Positions 11,956 through 22,214 of a stretch of 42,626 nt of DNA are shown here, one piece after another. The DNA is taken from contig JANTQF010000306.1 in the NCBI GenBank assembly GCA_032988165.1, positions 1-42,626 on the forward strand, given 5' to 3'. The notes under the pieces were generated by a model. It worked only from the letters and a program-made list of their open reading frames with translations, did not search any database and was not told the DNA's origin. The translations under genes were made by a program, and so were the position numbers. The number at the start of each line of letters is the position of its first letter. The stretch's first letter is position 1. This DNA comes from Emmonsiellopsis sp. PD_33 (Eukaryota > Ascomycota > Eurotiomycetes > Onygenales > Ajellomycetaceae).

Positions 11956-13278
11956 TCACTGCTGATGAATGCGATTATAACCTTGAATCCGCTCCCTCAC
12001 CTGCTCCGCGCGCTGCTGGGCATCAACATATTCCGTCTCCCCAGGCAGCACATCAGGCAGATCACATAGCTTCACGATGTTCGAGAGCACCTCAATGCCC
12101 TCAGTCCCGTCTCCATCAGTGGGCAGACCCTGCCAACGGCCCATGATCGTCCCCTGACTGCGCGCAGTTGTGTTGATCCAGTTATAGACTCCAGCGTCTT
12201 CCTTAGAAACGACGAATGTGTACGTTCCGTTGTTGTTTGGTCTGGCCTGATTGCTGTTGAAGCTCACAATATTCTCCCATGGGGAGTGCGTGACCATTCC
12301 CAGTGAGTAGACTGGGAGAACCCAGTATGTGGACTTTCCACTGGTAATAGTGACGACCATTGCTTCGTCGTCGGCGAGGTTGAAGTGCCCAAAGGAGCTG
12401 GCTTGGGTAGTAAGGGTGCCGAGGAGTTGAGACTGAGTGGGTTTCTGTAACTTGTTGAGTGGCTGTAGGAAAGTTTTGAGATCCAATGCTCCAAAGCCGT
12501 AAAAGAAGGATGATTCGGCAAGGTGCTTCTTCGCCTCCGCAATTATTGACTTGTTGGAGGTAGGTTCTGCGTCGTCCCTATTAATGATCTCCACACTGAG
12601 CTCGTCGGGTGTATCGAGTGTCCAATTGGCAAGATTGTTACGGACGAAGAGTTGAACCGCTTGCCAATTGCTCTTGATATGGTTCTTGGTATCCGAGTCC
12701 TTCGAGCTAATCGTGATCGCAAATGTGCCATCGTCTTCTAGTTGAAGGTCGTCACCCATAAGTGAAGCGACGGTGCCCTGGGAGTTCGGGTTACTGACGA
12801 GGGAGAACGTCACATCGGTAGGTCCGTTCTCGGCTCGTCGTCCACGGATCACATATTCGTACTTATCGCTAATCGGAATCGTACGGTAGATGCAGTCAGG
12901 GTTGTCATAGGAGTATCGGCCTCCTGGGACCGAGATATCAAACCAGTTTTCCTCGCGTGGCGGCGCATCTACCCAATAAACTCTTGGGTATGCAGGGTCA
13001 CCGTTCACAGCCTTTTGCACCGAGCTGAAAACCAATTCGTCGATGGCAATATCGATATCGGAGTTGATGTCGTCGTCAATATCCTTGCCGAACTTCTTCA
13101 GCGTAAGTATGAACTGTGCCCGGGCTGCGCTGCGGAGGGCATTGAAGTCGTCGCTCTGGCTTAGGGCAGTGGCAAGGATGTCAAGGTCTCGTTGGTCCTT
13201 CGTAGCGAGGGGGTTGGCTGAGTGAACAATTTGGGCTAGCCCTGCCAGGATCGTCGCGCAAGGGAGAAGGATGCGCAT
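11956..13278 (-). CDS. Secreted DUF1214-domain protein
   Basis: A single intact 440-residue frame starting at the ATG at 13278. Seen: a hydrophobic N-terminus (MRILLPCATILAGLAQIVHS) typical of a cleaved signal peptide. The C-terminal third matches the DUF1214 pattern: SGKSTYWVLPVYSLG, then NNNGTYTFVVSKEDAGVYNW and GTIMGRWQGLP. Several NxT/NxS sequons suit a secreted glycoprotein. Known: DUF1254/DUF1214 proteins occur in bacteria and fungi and have no settled biochemical role. The gene is intronless, unlike its neighbours. It lies between the PKS region and the zinc-finger debris, and nothing ties it firmly to a biosynthetic role. Confidence 0.8.
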   Translation of the reverse strand: MRILLPCATILAGLAQIVHSANPLATKDQRDLDILATALSQSDDFNALRSAARAQFILTLKKFGKDIDDDINSDIDIAIDELVFSSVQKAVNGDPAYPRVYWVDAPPREENWFDISVPGGRYSYDNPDCIYRTIPISDKYEYVIRGRRAENGPTDVTFSLVSNPNSQGTVASLMGDDLQLEDDGTFAITISSKDSDTKNHIKSNWQAVQLFVRNNLANWTLDTPDELSVEIINRDDAEPTSNKSIIAEAKKHLAESSFFYGFGALDLKTFLQPLNKLQKPTQSQLLGTLTTQASSFGHFNLADDEAMVVTITSGKSTYWVLPVYSLGMVTHSPWENIVSFNSNQARPNNNGTYTFVVSKEDAGVYNWINTTARSQGTIMGRWQGLPTDGDGTEGIEVLSNIVKLCDLPDVLPGETEYVDAQQRAEQVRERIQGYNRIHQQ

Positions 13279-14053
13279 TATTTCGGAGGGTTAGAGGGGT
13301 TCTGGACAGCGAAAGAAGGAGAGGAGGAGAATTCGGCCTGCATTGTTTTGTGGCGGCGGACCCTGATATAACTACCCCCATTTTCCATTGCATAATTTCA
13401 ACCCGCGTGTTTGGATAAACATTCGCGAAGTCCAAGTCTCTTCTAGCTACGTAGTAAGGGGGAATTTACATGCAGATCATATCACCGCTGTGGGTATCGT
13501 GCAACTCGTGCTGGGCTCTGGGAGGGGTGGTGATCTGAAGCGGGTAGCATTCCTCGGTTATGGAGCGATGGCGTCTTTTTAGGGCATTCGAGGTGCTTTG
13601 GAGAAATCATAGCGTCGCCCTTGCAGAATATCACATGGCTCAACATCTGGAAGAATCTTCAAACTGTTTGAAGCAGCTGGAGAGAGAGACATCGTTCTGA
13701 GGATGGAAGTTTTATCGGACTTAGGGGGTGGGTGGCTTACTAAGGCAGATTGCTCGATTGCCATCATTATTACTATTGTGTCCCTTGATATCAATACAAT
13801 AATACCCTCTGTTCAACACCGCCAACAGCAATGAGAACAGCATGCTAATCCCAATGCAAGTATGCCCTTACTTACTGCCATGTCCTCAGTAATCTAGCCT
13901 ATCACCACTGGCCATATTTGTTGTATAGCTGTGCAACCTATCAGGTTACAGTTCACCAAACAACCCCCTATCTGCCTCCCCACCCCATTAAACTCCCCTG
14001 CACCCCTCGCACCACCAAGCTCCATCGACATCCAACAAACATCCGCCACAAGC
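13279..14053. other. Gene-free upstream region of the DUF1214 gene
   Basis: Nothing convincing is encoded here. The part next to 13278 is the likely promoter of the DUF1214 gene. The phrase TAGCTGTGCAACCT near 13925 recurs near 17657, suggesting repeat-derived DNA flanks the zinc-finger fragment zone on both sides. Confidence 0.5.
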
Positions 14054-14554
14054 TCAATTTTTGAAACCCCCCCATAATTGCAGAAGGGTGGTCTGCCTCG
14101 TCCCTGGAGTCAGGGTCACTGCGAGGGTTGTTGGAGGCTGCTCCATCGACACTCCGGTATCCATCCTTTCAGGCTCCATCGACACTGCTGGAACCGCTGA
14201 TGCCGCTTTCTTGGCATGTCTCTCTGTTCTTAGGTGTTTATCAAGACTGGGTTGATTGACACATGCTAGCTTGCAGACAGCACAATAAAAGTGTTTCTGC
14301 TCTCGGACTCGGGAATACAACCCTTGGTTATGCGCGACCGCAGCAGATCGGGGCTTCGGTTTTCCCAGGCGAACAGTCTCTCTATGTTTCTCTGTCTTTA
14401 GATGCTTATCAAGATCATTGCTTGAGGTGAAGCAGTGGTTGCATACATCGCATGCATACTCTCTTGCTGCAACTGCATGATCCCGTTTCTGGGCCATTAG
14501 GGCTTTATGTTCGTCAGCATACCCATTCCGATAGGAAAAAAGAATAATCCCCAA
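14054..14554 (-). pseudogene. C2H2 zinc-finger fragment (C-terminal half of the GIY-YIG/zinc-finger family)
   Basis: This open stretch has no ATG at its 5' end (it opens at a TTG), so it looks like a 3' fragment. Seen: two C2H2 fingers, CDVCNHCFTSSNDLDKH...H and CAVCKLACVNQPSLDKH...H. A short tail follows, ending QTTLLQLWGGFKN. The next fragment upstream (14597-15728) has the same order of elements, including NGYAD, the first finger and a tail QTTLLELWGDFK. The two are tandem partial copies of one gene. Such a finger could bind nucleic acid; function unknown. A spliced functional gene cannot be excluded, but I find no convincing upstream exon. Confidence 0.65.
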
Positions 14555-14596
14555 TCCTTTCTCTTCTCCTGTTCCCCCTTCTAATATCCATCCCGC

Positions 14597-15728
14597 TCAG
14601 GTTTCTTTGAAATCCCCCCATAACTCCAGAAGGGTCGTCTGACGTGTACTTAGAGTCACTGGGACGGTTGTAGGAGTCTCTGGGAGGGCGGGAGCTGCTT
14701 TCGCAGCGTTCTTGACATGTTTCTGTGTCTTGAGGTGTTCATTCAGGTGGAATTGAGTTGTGGCCGAGTGGTTGCATACCCTGCAAAAATAGCGCTGCTG
14801 CTCTCTCGCGCGGGAAGCCGTCTTTCATATACTCAGTTCGAGCAGATACTGGCTTGCGGTTCCCACCCGCTGCAACATGAACGGCCTCGTGGTGTTTTTC
14901 TGTCTCAGCATGCTTCTTGAGGAGCCAAGATGTGGTGAAGCAGACGTCGCAGATGTCACATGCGTACCTTTTGGTTGCAAGTGCGTGGGCCCGCCTGCCG
15001 GGCACTGTGGCTCTAGCTTTATCAGCGTACCCATTCTTGTTGGTTGCCCAGGCCATCCTTCGATATTCCGAGTCCTTCCGACGTTCCACCCGCTTTCTCT
15101 CACGTTCCTCCAATTCTTCGGGGGTCATTCCAATGTTTGCTGCGCATGATTCCTTCAGAGCGTTATGCGTGCAGAGCGGTTGCCAGCTAACGACCGTGTT
15201 CCACTTCCACGGCCAAAACTCGGTCCAGCCGCCATTGTCATCTTTCAATCGGATGGCAAAAAATAGGAATGTAAACATTGCCTCGACGGCAATAAGCCTA
15301 GCACGACCTTTCAGGACAATTCGAGCAGGAGGAATCGGCAACCAGCATGACAAGTGATGGTTTGACACCTTATAGCCATTTTTAAGGGCATCCCTGACCC
15401 TGCATAGTATCGCAGTCCCAGCCCGAGATCTGTAGGATTTGAAACGATATGGGAGACCCCCAGTACTATCGGTGCCTGATCCAATGTATAGCTTGGGTGG
15501 GGCGCCATCCTTTTCCATTAGGATGCAGTAAATGCCCCAGAGCTGTTTTTTGGGAAGTTCCTCCAGGCGTGGCAGGCTTTTGAAAAACCCAACAGCTGGG
15601 GGATTTGGTGCTGTAAATGTTGGCAAGAGATTTGATAGGAACATCAACGGCAACTGGTCATATAGGTCATAGAAGGTGTCATTGTCAGGGGCAAGGGTTG
15701 TCTGGTATACAGGACTACAAACTGACAA
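14597..15728 (-). pseudogene. GIY-YIG domain plus C2H2 zinc-finger protein, frameshifted
   Basis: Seen on the minus strand: an N-terminal module (SPVYQTTLAPDNDTF...WGIYCILMEKDGAPP), then KLYIGSGTDSTGG, which fits the GIY-YIG nuclease-like fold. A basic linker (ERERKRVERRKDSEYRR) and a C2H2 finger (CDICDVCFTTSWLLKKH) follow. The frame then shifts at the GAGAGA run near 14810-14825. In the shifted frame a second finger (CRVCNHSATTQFHLNEH) and the tail QTTLLELWGDFK continue to a stop at 14597-14599. The first frame has no good start codon. This is a broken member of a fungal gene family combining a GIY-YIG-like domain with zinc fingers. A one-base assembly error could produce the same frameshift. 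Confidence 0.7.
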
Positions 15729-15734
15729 CAGATT

Positions 15735-16300
15735 CCTTCAAAAGTCTGCTTGTCTGGTGCAAGTATGGTTTGGTACACGGGATTGGAGTACACATCTCAT
15801 GTGTCAGTAGTAACTGTGAACCATGTATACGCATTAACCAGCTGGTCAATGGATACGACTGGATAACTGGATGACTCGATGGCTTTGATGAGCCTGGGAA
15901 TCATCGTTTGACGAGCTTGGAAATCGTCATCAATGGAGACTGCGGCGGGCTCGTCCGACTCAATCAACTTCAACGAGCGGGAGAATCGTGTAGAGTTTGG
16001 GGGGGCCCCATCCTTTTCCGGGAGGAGGGTGTACACCCCCCAGGCCTTTCTTTCGGTGATGTCAGATAACACAGGGAGGGTTTTAAAGCAGTCAATTAGA
16101 GGGGGGTCAGATGCTGTAAGTGTATCTAAAAGATTTGGTGCAAATTCAAGTGGAAATTGCTGACATATGCTTTCAAATGTCTGCTTATCTGGCCCAAGGA
16201 CCCTTTGATACACAGGATTTGAGTACACCTCCTGTGGGTTGACGGTAAGAGTGGACCATGTGTATGCATTTATCAGGCTGTTAATCGACGTTGCAGTCAT
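15735..16300 (-). pseudogene. Two tandem N-terminal modules of the GIY-YIG/zinc-finger family
   Basis: Starting at the ATG at 16300 (MTATSINSLINAYTW), the frame reads EVYSNPVYQRVLGPDKQTF and WGVYTLLPEKDGAPP, parallel to the module at 15728-15480. Instead of continuing into a GIY-YIG core, it passes into a second start-like stretch (VVSIDQLVNAYTWFTV), hits a stop near 15797, and then goes on as DVYSNPVYQTILAPDKQTF to about 15735, where the next copy begins. This locus thus holds three N-terminal modules and two C-terminal finger modules in scrambled tandem order. Unequal recombination among family members is the simplest explanation. Confidence 0.65.
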
Positions 16301-16316
16301 TTTGACACTCAGCAAA

Positions 16317-16416
16317 CGACAGAGATTTGTGTTTCAACGAACGACAGAGATTCGTGTTTCGATGAGTGACCGAGATTTGTGTTTTGACGAGCGACAGAGA
16401 TTCATGTTTCGACGAG
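16317..16416 (+). repeat. Four tandem copies of a 25-nt repeat
   Basis: Units start at 16317, 16342, 16367 and 16392. Each begins CGACAGAGAT or a close variant and ends in TTTCGACGAG-like sequence. The array lies just upstream of the ATG at 16300 (minus strand), so it would be in the 5' region of the zinc-finger family fragment. No coding function is evident. Confidence 0.8.
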
Positions 16417-16603
16417 CTGGAAAAATCGACCTCGACGAGCGAGAGACGATTCCCCAGCTCAAAGGACATGTCATGATAGATGAAATAGGAAAGAGTATAT
16501 CTATCAAAAGGGGAAGGAAGCCCAGAAGGGGCACTCACCTGGGGTAGGGGGGAGTGGCACGTGATGAGGGTCTCCAAGACGGAGCGACCAACTCCTTCTG
16601 CAG

Positions 16604-17518
16604 CTAAATATCATAAGGGCAGCATGGTATAATGGTTTCTTCGTCGTCACTGCTGTCATTGCTGTCCTCATCGTCGCTTTCCTCATCGTCTTCATCACTC
16701 GTCCCCATTGCGCCATGTATCGCTTTGCGTAAATTTAGCCATTTCCAATAATTTCCATCCAGGTCCATGGCCTGTGAGACCTTTGTTAGCCGTAAACGAG
16801 CCACAGGTATAAGTATCTCATCACGCCATTGTTGGGAGGATGGGGGCAGCTGTGAGGATGGAAGCAGCTGTGAAGATGGGGCCAGCTGTGAAGATAGGGC
16901 CAGCTGTGAAGATGGGAGCAGCTGTGAAGATGGGGGCAGTTGTTCGTTTATCAGGGTGAAAGACCCGACTGGGGGATCAATGCTGCTCCGCTCATCTCTG
17001 TGAATGTCCATATATGGAGAATCCACAATGTCCTCTCCTGTATCATGACTTGATGGGGCAGTGGGCTCTTGCTTGGGTAAATCGGGAAAAAACTTCAAAC
17101 CGGGCAGATCTTTGCTGCGACGCTCATTGAGCCGGCTAGGTGTGTGCTCTTTTATGAGGTATTTGAGCAATACAAACATCCAACACAAGGCTTCTTCATC
17201 TGAGATCTCCGTCTTCCCGTAAAAATCGCCGTCTCTTGATTTTCCGTTCCAGTCAGCGGTTTTCGCGAGAAAATGACTGTAGAAATCCACAATGTCAAAC
17301 GAGGCAACATCAGGGCGCTCCGGTGAATATTGTAATTAACTGCTGCATTCTCCTTCTGCCATGCACTGTTCAATCATCATGAAGCTGGGGCTTAGACCCT
17401 TCTTATGTTCTTTCCCAAGGTGTTCATTAAGGAACTCAAAAAAATAAGGCTTGATGAGGTTTCCTTGGAGACATATCGTTAGAATGTCAAGTCGAACGTT
17501 GCGAGATTGTTGTGTCAA
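16604..17518 (-). pseudogene. Hypothetical protein with PSSQL repeats and acidic tail, interrupted by an in-frame stop
   Basis: Seen: one continuous minus-strand frame from 17518 to 16604, broken only by TAA at 17336-17338 (after GECSS). The frame opens at a TTG, with no upstream ATG. After the stop it continues with good-looking sequence (DVASFDIVDFYSHFLAKTAD), a conserved-looking block (DEEALCWMFVLLKYLIKEH), six hexapeptide repeats of the form L-x-P-S-S-Q, and a very acidic Ser/Asp/Glu tail. I do not recognise the family. The stop could sit in an intron, or the gene may be a 5'-truncated remnant. It is next to the zinc-finger debris and may belong to the same expanded set of fungal genes. 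Confidence 0.5.
16831..16938 (+). repeat. Coding minisatellite, six 18-nt units
   Basis: Six contiguous 18-nt units of the type GCTGTGAAGATGGGGGCA, boundaries at 16831, 16849, 16867, 16885, 16903 and 16921. On the minus strand each encodes one L[PLA][PL]SSQ hexapeptide, so the array keeps frame within the hypothetical gene at 16604-17518. Confidence 0.85.
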
Positions 17519-17844
17519 GAAGGTCAGGGGTGAGAGAAGCGATATTAAGGGGGCTGACTAAGCCAGTAGGTGGTCACGTGACCCAGACACACTCCCGAGG
17601 TCCAGGGGGGCCATGCAGCTGGATGTCTTTGTCACACAACCTTGTCTTCTGTTTGCATAGCTGTGCAACCTTGTTCGCGCATCCTTGTATCGCTCCATCA
17701 GCAGGATGTCTTTGTCACACAACCCCGTATTCTGTGAGTGTTCTTTAAGAAGACAGAAATCCCCCTCATTCGTCCCGCTCTTTTCAGCCTTCCCTCCCCC
17801 TTGCCTCGCAAACCGTACCCATCAGCGACATCCCGTTGGTTCTG
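17519..17844. other. Upstream region of the O-methyltransferase, with a 21-nt direct repeat
   Basis: No gene recognised. A 21-nt sequence beginning GGATGTCTTTGTCACACA occurs at 17621-17641 and again at 17704-17724, 83 bases apart. The interval should contain the promoter of the O-methyltransferase. Confidence 0.55.
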
Positions 17845-19325
17845 ATGGCGGCGACATCAAGGATAGTCCAATTAGCCCAACTCATTAGTTCTAACACCTC
17901 ATTTATCGATGAACATATTAGAGGGAGCGGCCTCGCAGAACCATCGTTTGCCCTCGATGGGCCCGTTGAACCAATCCAAACGGAAACAGCTGAGCTTAAA
18001 GATGCAAAGAATGATGTGATCGAAGCGGCCATTGAGCTTCGCCAGTTGCTTGAAGGGCCCATGAAACTCCTTCTTCCTGAGGTAGGCATTATATTTGTTG
18101 GTTTCAACAGCCTATTTTCTATTCCGCAGAAGGCATTTGCTCCTCCTCCTCCATGCTCTCCCATGGGGGAGTAGTGGTTTGTTGACAGATGTAGAATGGA
18201 AGGGAATTCTGGGTTAACTATGCATAGTCGAATTTCTTCCCTCTTGCAGCCATCTACCGTTTCAACATTGCCTCATTGGTCCCTATCCATGATGCAATAC
18301 CCTTTGCGGAACTAGCCGACAAGTGCGGCTTGCTTGAGCATGACTTACGACGAGTGATCCGCTACACTGCTTCCCATCACCGAGTATTTTGTGAGCCAAA
18401 GAAAGGCTTCGTGGCTCATACGGCTGCTTCTAGGTTGCTTGCTGAAAATCCGGTAGCAAGAGATCTAATGGGCCTCACATTTGCCGAATGTTTGCCGGCC
18501 CATGCTCATACTATCGATGCTATGGCGCAACAGAGCGGAGAAGCCAACGTTTCCGGTTACGCACTCTCAAACGATACCTCTCTCAACACTTTTCAGTATC
18601 TCTCCCAGCACCCTGACAGGGCTCAACGATTTGCACGCGCAATGGGTTCTGCTGCGTCTTCGCCTGGCCTCGTAGCATTAAGCGCCTACTTCGATTGGGG
18701 TCAACTCCCTCCTGGTAGCACGGTTGTTGATGTTGGTGGTTCCCAAGGGCACGTCAGTATTCACCTTGCGAAGACCTTTCCGCATCTGCAGTTCGTGGTA
18801 CAAGATTTGCCCGAAGTGATTCAGGGAGCGGAAGCCAAAGTTCCCGAATGCGTGAAGGGGAGAATTACATTTTCAAGCCATGATATGTTTACCGAACAAC
18901 CAGTGAAGGATGCTGACGTGTATCTCCTGAGGTATGTTTTACATGACTGGTCGGATAAGAATTCTGTGAAAATACTGGGGAAGCTGGTGCCCAGCCTGAA
19001 GAAAGGCGCCAAAGTGGTAATCCAAGACCATCTCCTTCCTGAGCCTGGCACGATGAAGCTACTCCACGAAATGCAAATTCGGTAGGTTTTACAGTCTACA
19101 CACCCTTGATGTTGCCAGATTTAAAAAAAAATATCACTAACGCCGTTCGGATCTTAAAGGTCTATGGACGCTATTATGCTATCTTTGTTCAACTCTCGGG
19201 AACGAGAAGAGGATGACTGGAAGAACTTGTTTGCCATCACAGATAAAAGATTCGTTTCCTTTGTCGCGAGCAGGATTAAGGAGAACCCATCAACCGGAGT
19301 TGTCTTTGCCGAATGGTCAGGATAA
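17845..19325 (+). CDS. SAM-dependent O-methyltransferase (Methyltransf_2 family)
   Basis: Three exons, 17845..18081, 18228..19081 and 19160..19325, give about 418 residues, a normal length. The first intron uses GTAGGC and the acceptor ATGCATAG, which keeps the frame into IYRFNIASLVP, the usual dimerisation-domain motif. Seen: SAM motif VVDVGGSQGHVSIHLAKTFP, then FVVQDLPEVI; the catalytic-base region LRYVLHDWSD with its His; and VVIQDHLLPEPG. The C-terminal MDAIMLSLFNSRER...DWKNLF is typical of fungal O-methyltransferases in secondary-metabolite clusters. Role: methyl transfer to a hydroxyl, possibly a Tyr phenol or carboxylate of the RiPP, or a polyketide alcohol. It is the first gene on the left of the UstYa/precursor group. 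Product specificity cannot be read from sequence. Confidence 0.88.
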
Positions 19326-19489
19326 GATAGTTACCCCGAGCTATTATCGATGTTCTGATGGAAAATTGATACGGATAACCTATCATAACACTATAGAACG
19401 TTGATATTCAAAACAGGTAGATAATAAAATAATCCTGCTGTTACTTCAACTCACGAAGTTGCTTGATGTAGTTATCCCAGAGTACTGAC

Positions 19490-20475
19490 TTATCGCCCAG
19501 GAGCAACCTCAAATGGACCTGTCTCTCCATTTTCATCTATGTAATGGGAGTTTGGTCCGTACTGCCGTTCAAGATCATACAGCGGCTTTGTATCTCGACA
19601 AAAACGACTTTCTCTGTGTCGTGGAGGGGTTAATTGGATAGGGATAAGGGGGGGTTTGGGAGGGCTTTGACGGAGGGAGGGAAACTTACAAGGCACCGTC
19701 GATTACCTTAACTACAGTTCCTTCCTCCGGGCCCGGTTGCGCCGTAATGCTCTCTAATGTCCCGTCCGCGAAGCACATAATAGACTGTCAAAAGTTAGCC
19801 AATCGTCCTAATTTTATAATCAACAAGACTTACTGAGCGCAGATAGTCGAGGCAATGAGGCCAATGTGCGTCATCCTTCCAGTCAACGCCGACATCCAAC
19901 CCTTCTTGAGCCTGTTGCAAAGCCAACCGCATCTTGGCGAGACAATGCATCTGGTGGAACCTGTTTGTTTGTCATTAGACAGTCTATTTCCGCTCTCTGC
20001 AAAGGTTGTCGACATACATTGCAATGCTCTTTAGGCTGGTGTTCCCTTTTCCATCTGGAAGCCTGATGTTTCCTGTCGACATGAGAACATGTTCTTGCCA
20101 GACGTAGTCTAACGAGTGATCCAGCGTCATGAATCGCAGGTCTCGGTAATATTTTGTCTCGATCAAGTTTTCCTGCTTCCATGTATCTTTCGGGTGCGGA
20201 TAACTTAGGGGTGGCGAGGTCGCCCCGGGTGATTCAGAGAACTGTCTGATATTGATGCCGGAGATTAAACCCCCAAGCAGTACGATGCTGCATATGGTCA
20301 TTGCCAGAGACCACCACTTCCAGAACGGGTTTTCGTTGCGTGGCCATTGGAATCTGATTCTTCGGCTTGCTCTCGTGGGAAAACGTTCCTGATTCCCTGT
20401 CAATGGAGAATCTTCGAGGTCTGAGAGAGAGGTGCGAGATCCAGTACAGTTCGAGGCTTCTTTATCTGAATTCAT
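19490..20475 (-). CDS. UstYa-family oxidase (DUF3328), copy A
   Basis: Four exons on the minus strand (20475..20018, 19960..19834, 19784..19690, 19607..19490), about 265 residues. The ATG at 20475 is preferred over an upstream GTG. Seen: a short polar N-terminus, one membrane segment (WWSLAMTICSIVLLGGLISG), and both family-defining HxxHC motifs. These are HQMHC (155-159, built across the first intron as SIAM|FHQMHCL) and HWPHC (185-189), followed by LDYLRSSIMC. The C-terminus is the usual cysteine-containing FCRDTKPLYDLE. Known: UstYa proteins are membrane-anchored and catalyse oxidative cyclisation of Kex2-processed peptides in ustiloxin, phomopsin and asperipin pathways. Relatives act as hydroxylases or halogenases elsewhere. 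Inferred: tailoring of the peptide encoded at 23394. Confidence 0.9.
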
Positions 20476-20480
20476 TGTGG

Positions 20481-20912
20481 ATGGATGAGAGTGTGGCACG
20501 TTTCCAGGGCGGATTGACTGAGGTGCAAAAAGTCCAACACATCCATCAGAATGATATTTTTGGGGGTTCAGAGGGTCAAAGCAGCGAACATCCTCTGGAC
20601 CCTCGTACGGGCTTCACCGCCGTTCTTGAACTTGCCTCGTCTTGGTATCCCTCGTCACACCTTTGGCTTGCCACTACCCCGGGGGCATCTACATTCAATG
20701 TAACCTTGGTAGTTATCTACCTTGTCATATTTTCCTGGAGATACTTCCAAAGGCAGACAAGGATTATAGTGAGCTGCGTAGGAACCCCTCACGTTGATTC
20801 CCCGCCAAGTGAAGCAGCCGATACCCACGAACCCCCAGGTTTTGATAACTATCAGCTCACACGTCAGCTGTCCAACGTTGCCGACGTGGGTCTATCCAAT
20901 CCTATTGACTAG
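20481..20912 (+). CDS. Orphan open frame with one membrane-like segment (doubtful)
   Basis: A 143-codon open frame starts at an ATG just beyond the start of UstYa copy A, on the opposite strand. It contains a hydrophobic stretch (STFNVTLVVIYLVIFSWRY) and a Pro/Asp-rich tail. Codon choice looks ordinary, but no family is recognised. It may be an exon remnant or chance; it lies in what should be the promoter of UstYa copy A. Confidence 0.15.
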   Translation: MDESVARFQGGLTEVQKVQHIHQNDIFGGSEGQSSEHPLDPRTGFTAVLELASSWYPSSHLWLATTPGASTFNVTLVVIYLVIFSWRYFQRQTRIIVSCVGTPHVDSPPSEAADTHEPPGFDNYQLTRQLSNVADVGLSNPID

Positions 20913-21194
20913 GGTAATATTGTGAGCCTAATAGCGTTTCTTTAGTGAATTCTGCATAATATAAGCTCGCCCCTAAAATAAGCTGAGTACCAATTGATAA
21001 TCTTCATCCTTCCGCGAACTAATGTCTAAAACTAGTCCAGGATTTAGACCCATGGAGATGATCCGTTCACCATACTGGGTATATTGATTGCCGGTCGAGT
21101 AATGGCCGGCCCCAAGAACATTCATGCCTTACTATATTCGATAAAATTTCCTATCACCTCTCTGATCTACTGCCGGCCCCACTACAAAAGATAA
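20913..21194. promoter_or_regulatory. Rest of the promoter region of UstYa copy A
   Basis: No gene seen. It contains TTGCCGGTCGAGTAATGGCC at 21089-21108, which resembles a sequence in the precursor promoter at 23191-23206. It also forms the 3' flank of UstYa copy B. Confidence 0.4.
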
Positions 21195-22214
21195 TCAGCC
21201 AACAGCCCCATGTTCCCAGTTACCCCTCCTTTCTCCCTCCACCAGTCCATCATAACCACCATCGCAATATCCAAAATGCGCCCCAAGTGGGAACGTTTCC
21301 GGGTCAACGTCCAGGGGTGTGTCTCGGTAACATGCGGAATGATCCGTGGCGAACTGTCGAAGACTTTCCCAACTGTTGCACTTGCGGTACTGCTCATCGC
21401 CTGCAGTGTCGTCGCCGAATATATACAGAGGGTGGTTATCGGCCTTGCACATGATATACTGGCGCATCATATCAATACAATGTCCAGCATGTGGCGGATT
21501 AAACGTGTAGTGGTCTGCACGGTGTATTGCTTCCCAGAAAGTCTTCCGAATAATCGTCTGTGCATAATATCAGCATTTGTGCGGGACAAACAAGTTTATC
21601 TTTTTCTTTTCTAACTATATACTTACCACACAGTGAATGAGATGATACGCTTCTAGAAGATACACGTTTTTGCTGTCATCGCTGGGCAAGTGCATGCTAT
21701 CTGGCCAGTGGCGCTCCTTGGCCCATTGTCGGTCCATTGCAATGAAACCATGTGCCGGATTGATTGCGTCCCAAGCTGCGTCGGTCTCAGTGAAATTCTT
21801 GTCACTGTACTCAGTCCACCAATTAATGCGAGTGAATTTGGTAGGCAGAGTATCGATGCGAGCTACAATAGAAGAATTAGGGATCGTTCGACAAAATGAT
21901 CAGGAAACGAAAGATAACATACCCCATGAGTCTGGTGTATACACCGGATCGACGGCATCGATATTGGAACTCAAATGCTTTGTGAGGAAGAGGGCAATAA
22001 AGGTTGTGACGTTTGTGAGCAGCAAGAGAAGAATCACAGAAAACCTCCAGAGACGCCCGGAGGGCTTCTTCCTTGGAAGGGATCCTATGAAAAGGTTCTT
22101 TTCATCGGAATCACCGTCATCGCTTGATGCTGAGGCTCCGTCACGAAGAGAAGTGTATTCTTCTCCTCTTTCCACGTAGGGGAACCTTTTCGAGCCGAAT
22201 TTGAAGCCAAACAT
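21195..22214 (-). CDS. UstYa-family oxidase (DUF3328), copy B
   Basis: Three exons on the minus strand (22214..21923, 21862..21627, 21557..21195), about 296 residues. Seen: an N-terminal cytosolic region of about 55 residues, a membrane segment (FSVILLLLLTNVTTFIALFL), then INWWTEYSDKNFTETDAAWDAI, which matches the luminal start of UstYa-type proteins. Both motifs are present: HLIHC (171-175) and HAGHC (199-203) followed by IDMMRQYIMC. Odd: the C-terminal extension (about 85 residues after the second motif) is longer than in copies A and C, and contains a CNSWESLRQFATDHSACY stretch. Copies A, B and C are clearly diverged from each other, so each may do a different oxidation step on the same peptide. 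Confidence 0.9.

Noticed and set aside
16317..16416. CRISPR-like array
   Set aside because: Direct 25-nt repeats without spacers in a eukaryotic genome; a plain tandem repeat.
18101..18249. Alternative first intron for the O-methyltransferase (donor GTTTCA, acceptor TTGCAG)
   Set aside because: It keeps frame but uses a poor donor. The GTAGGC to ATGCATAG intron (18082..18227) has better ends and gives the expected lead into AIYRF.
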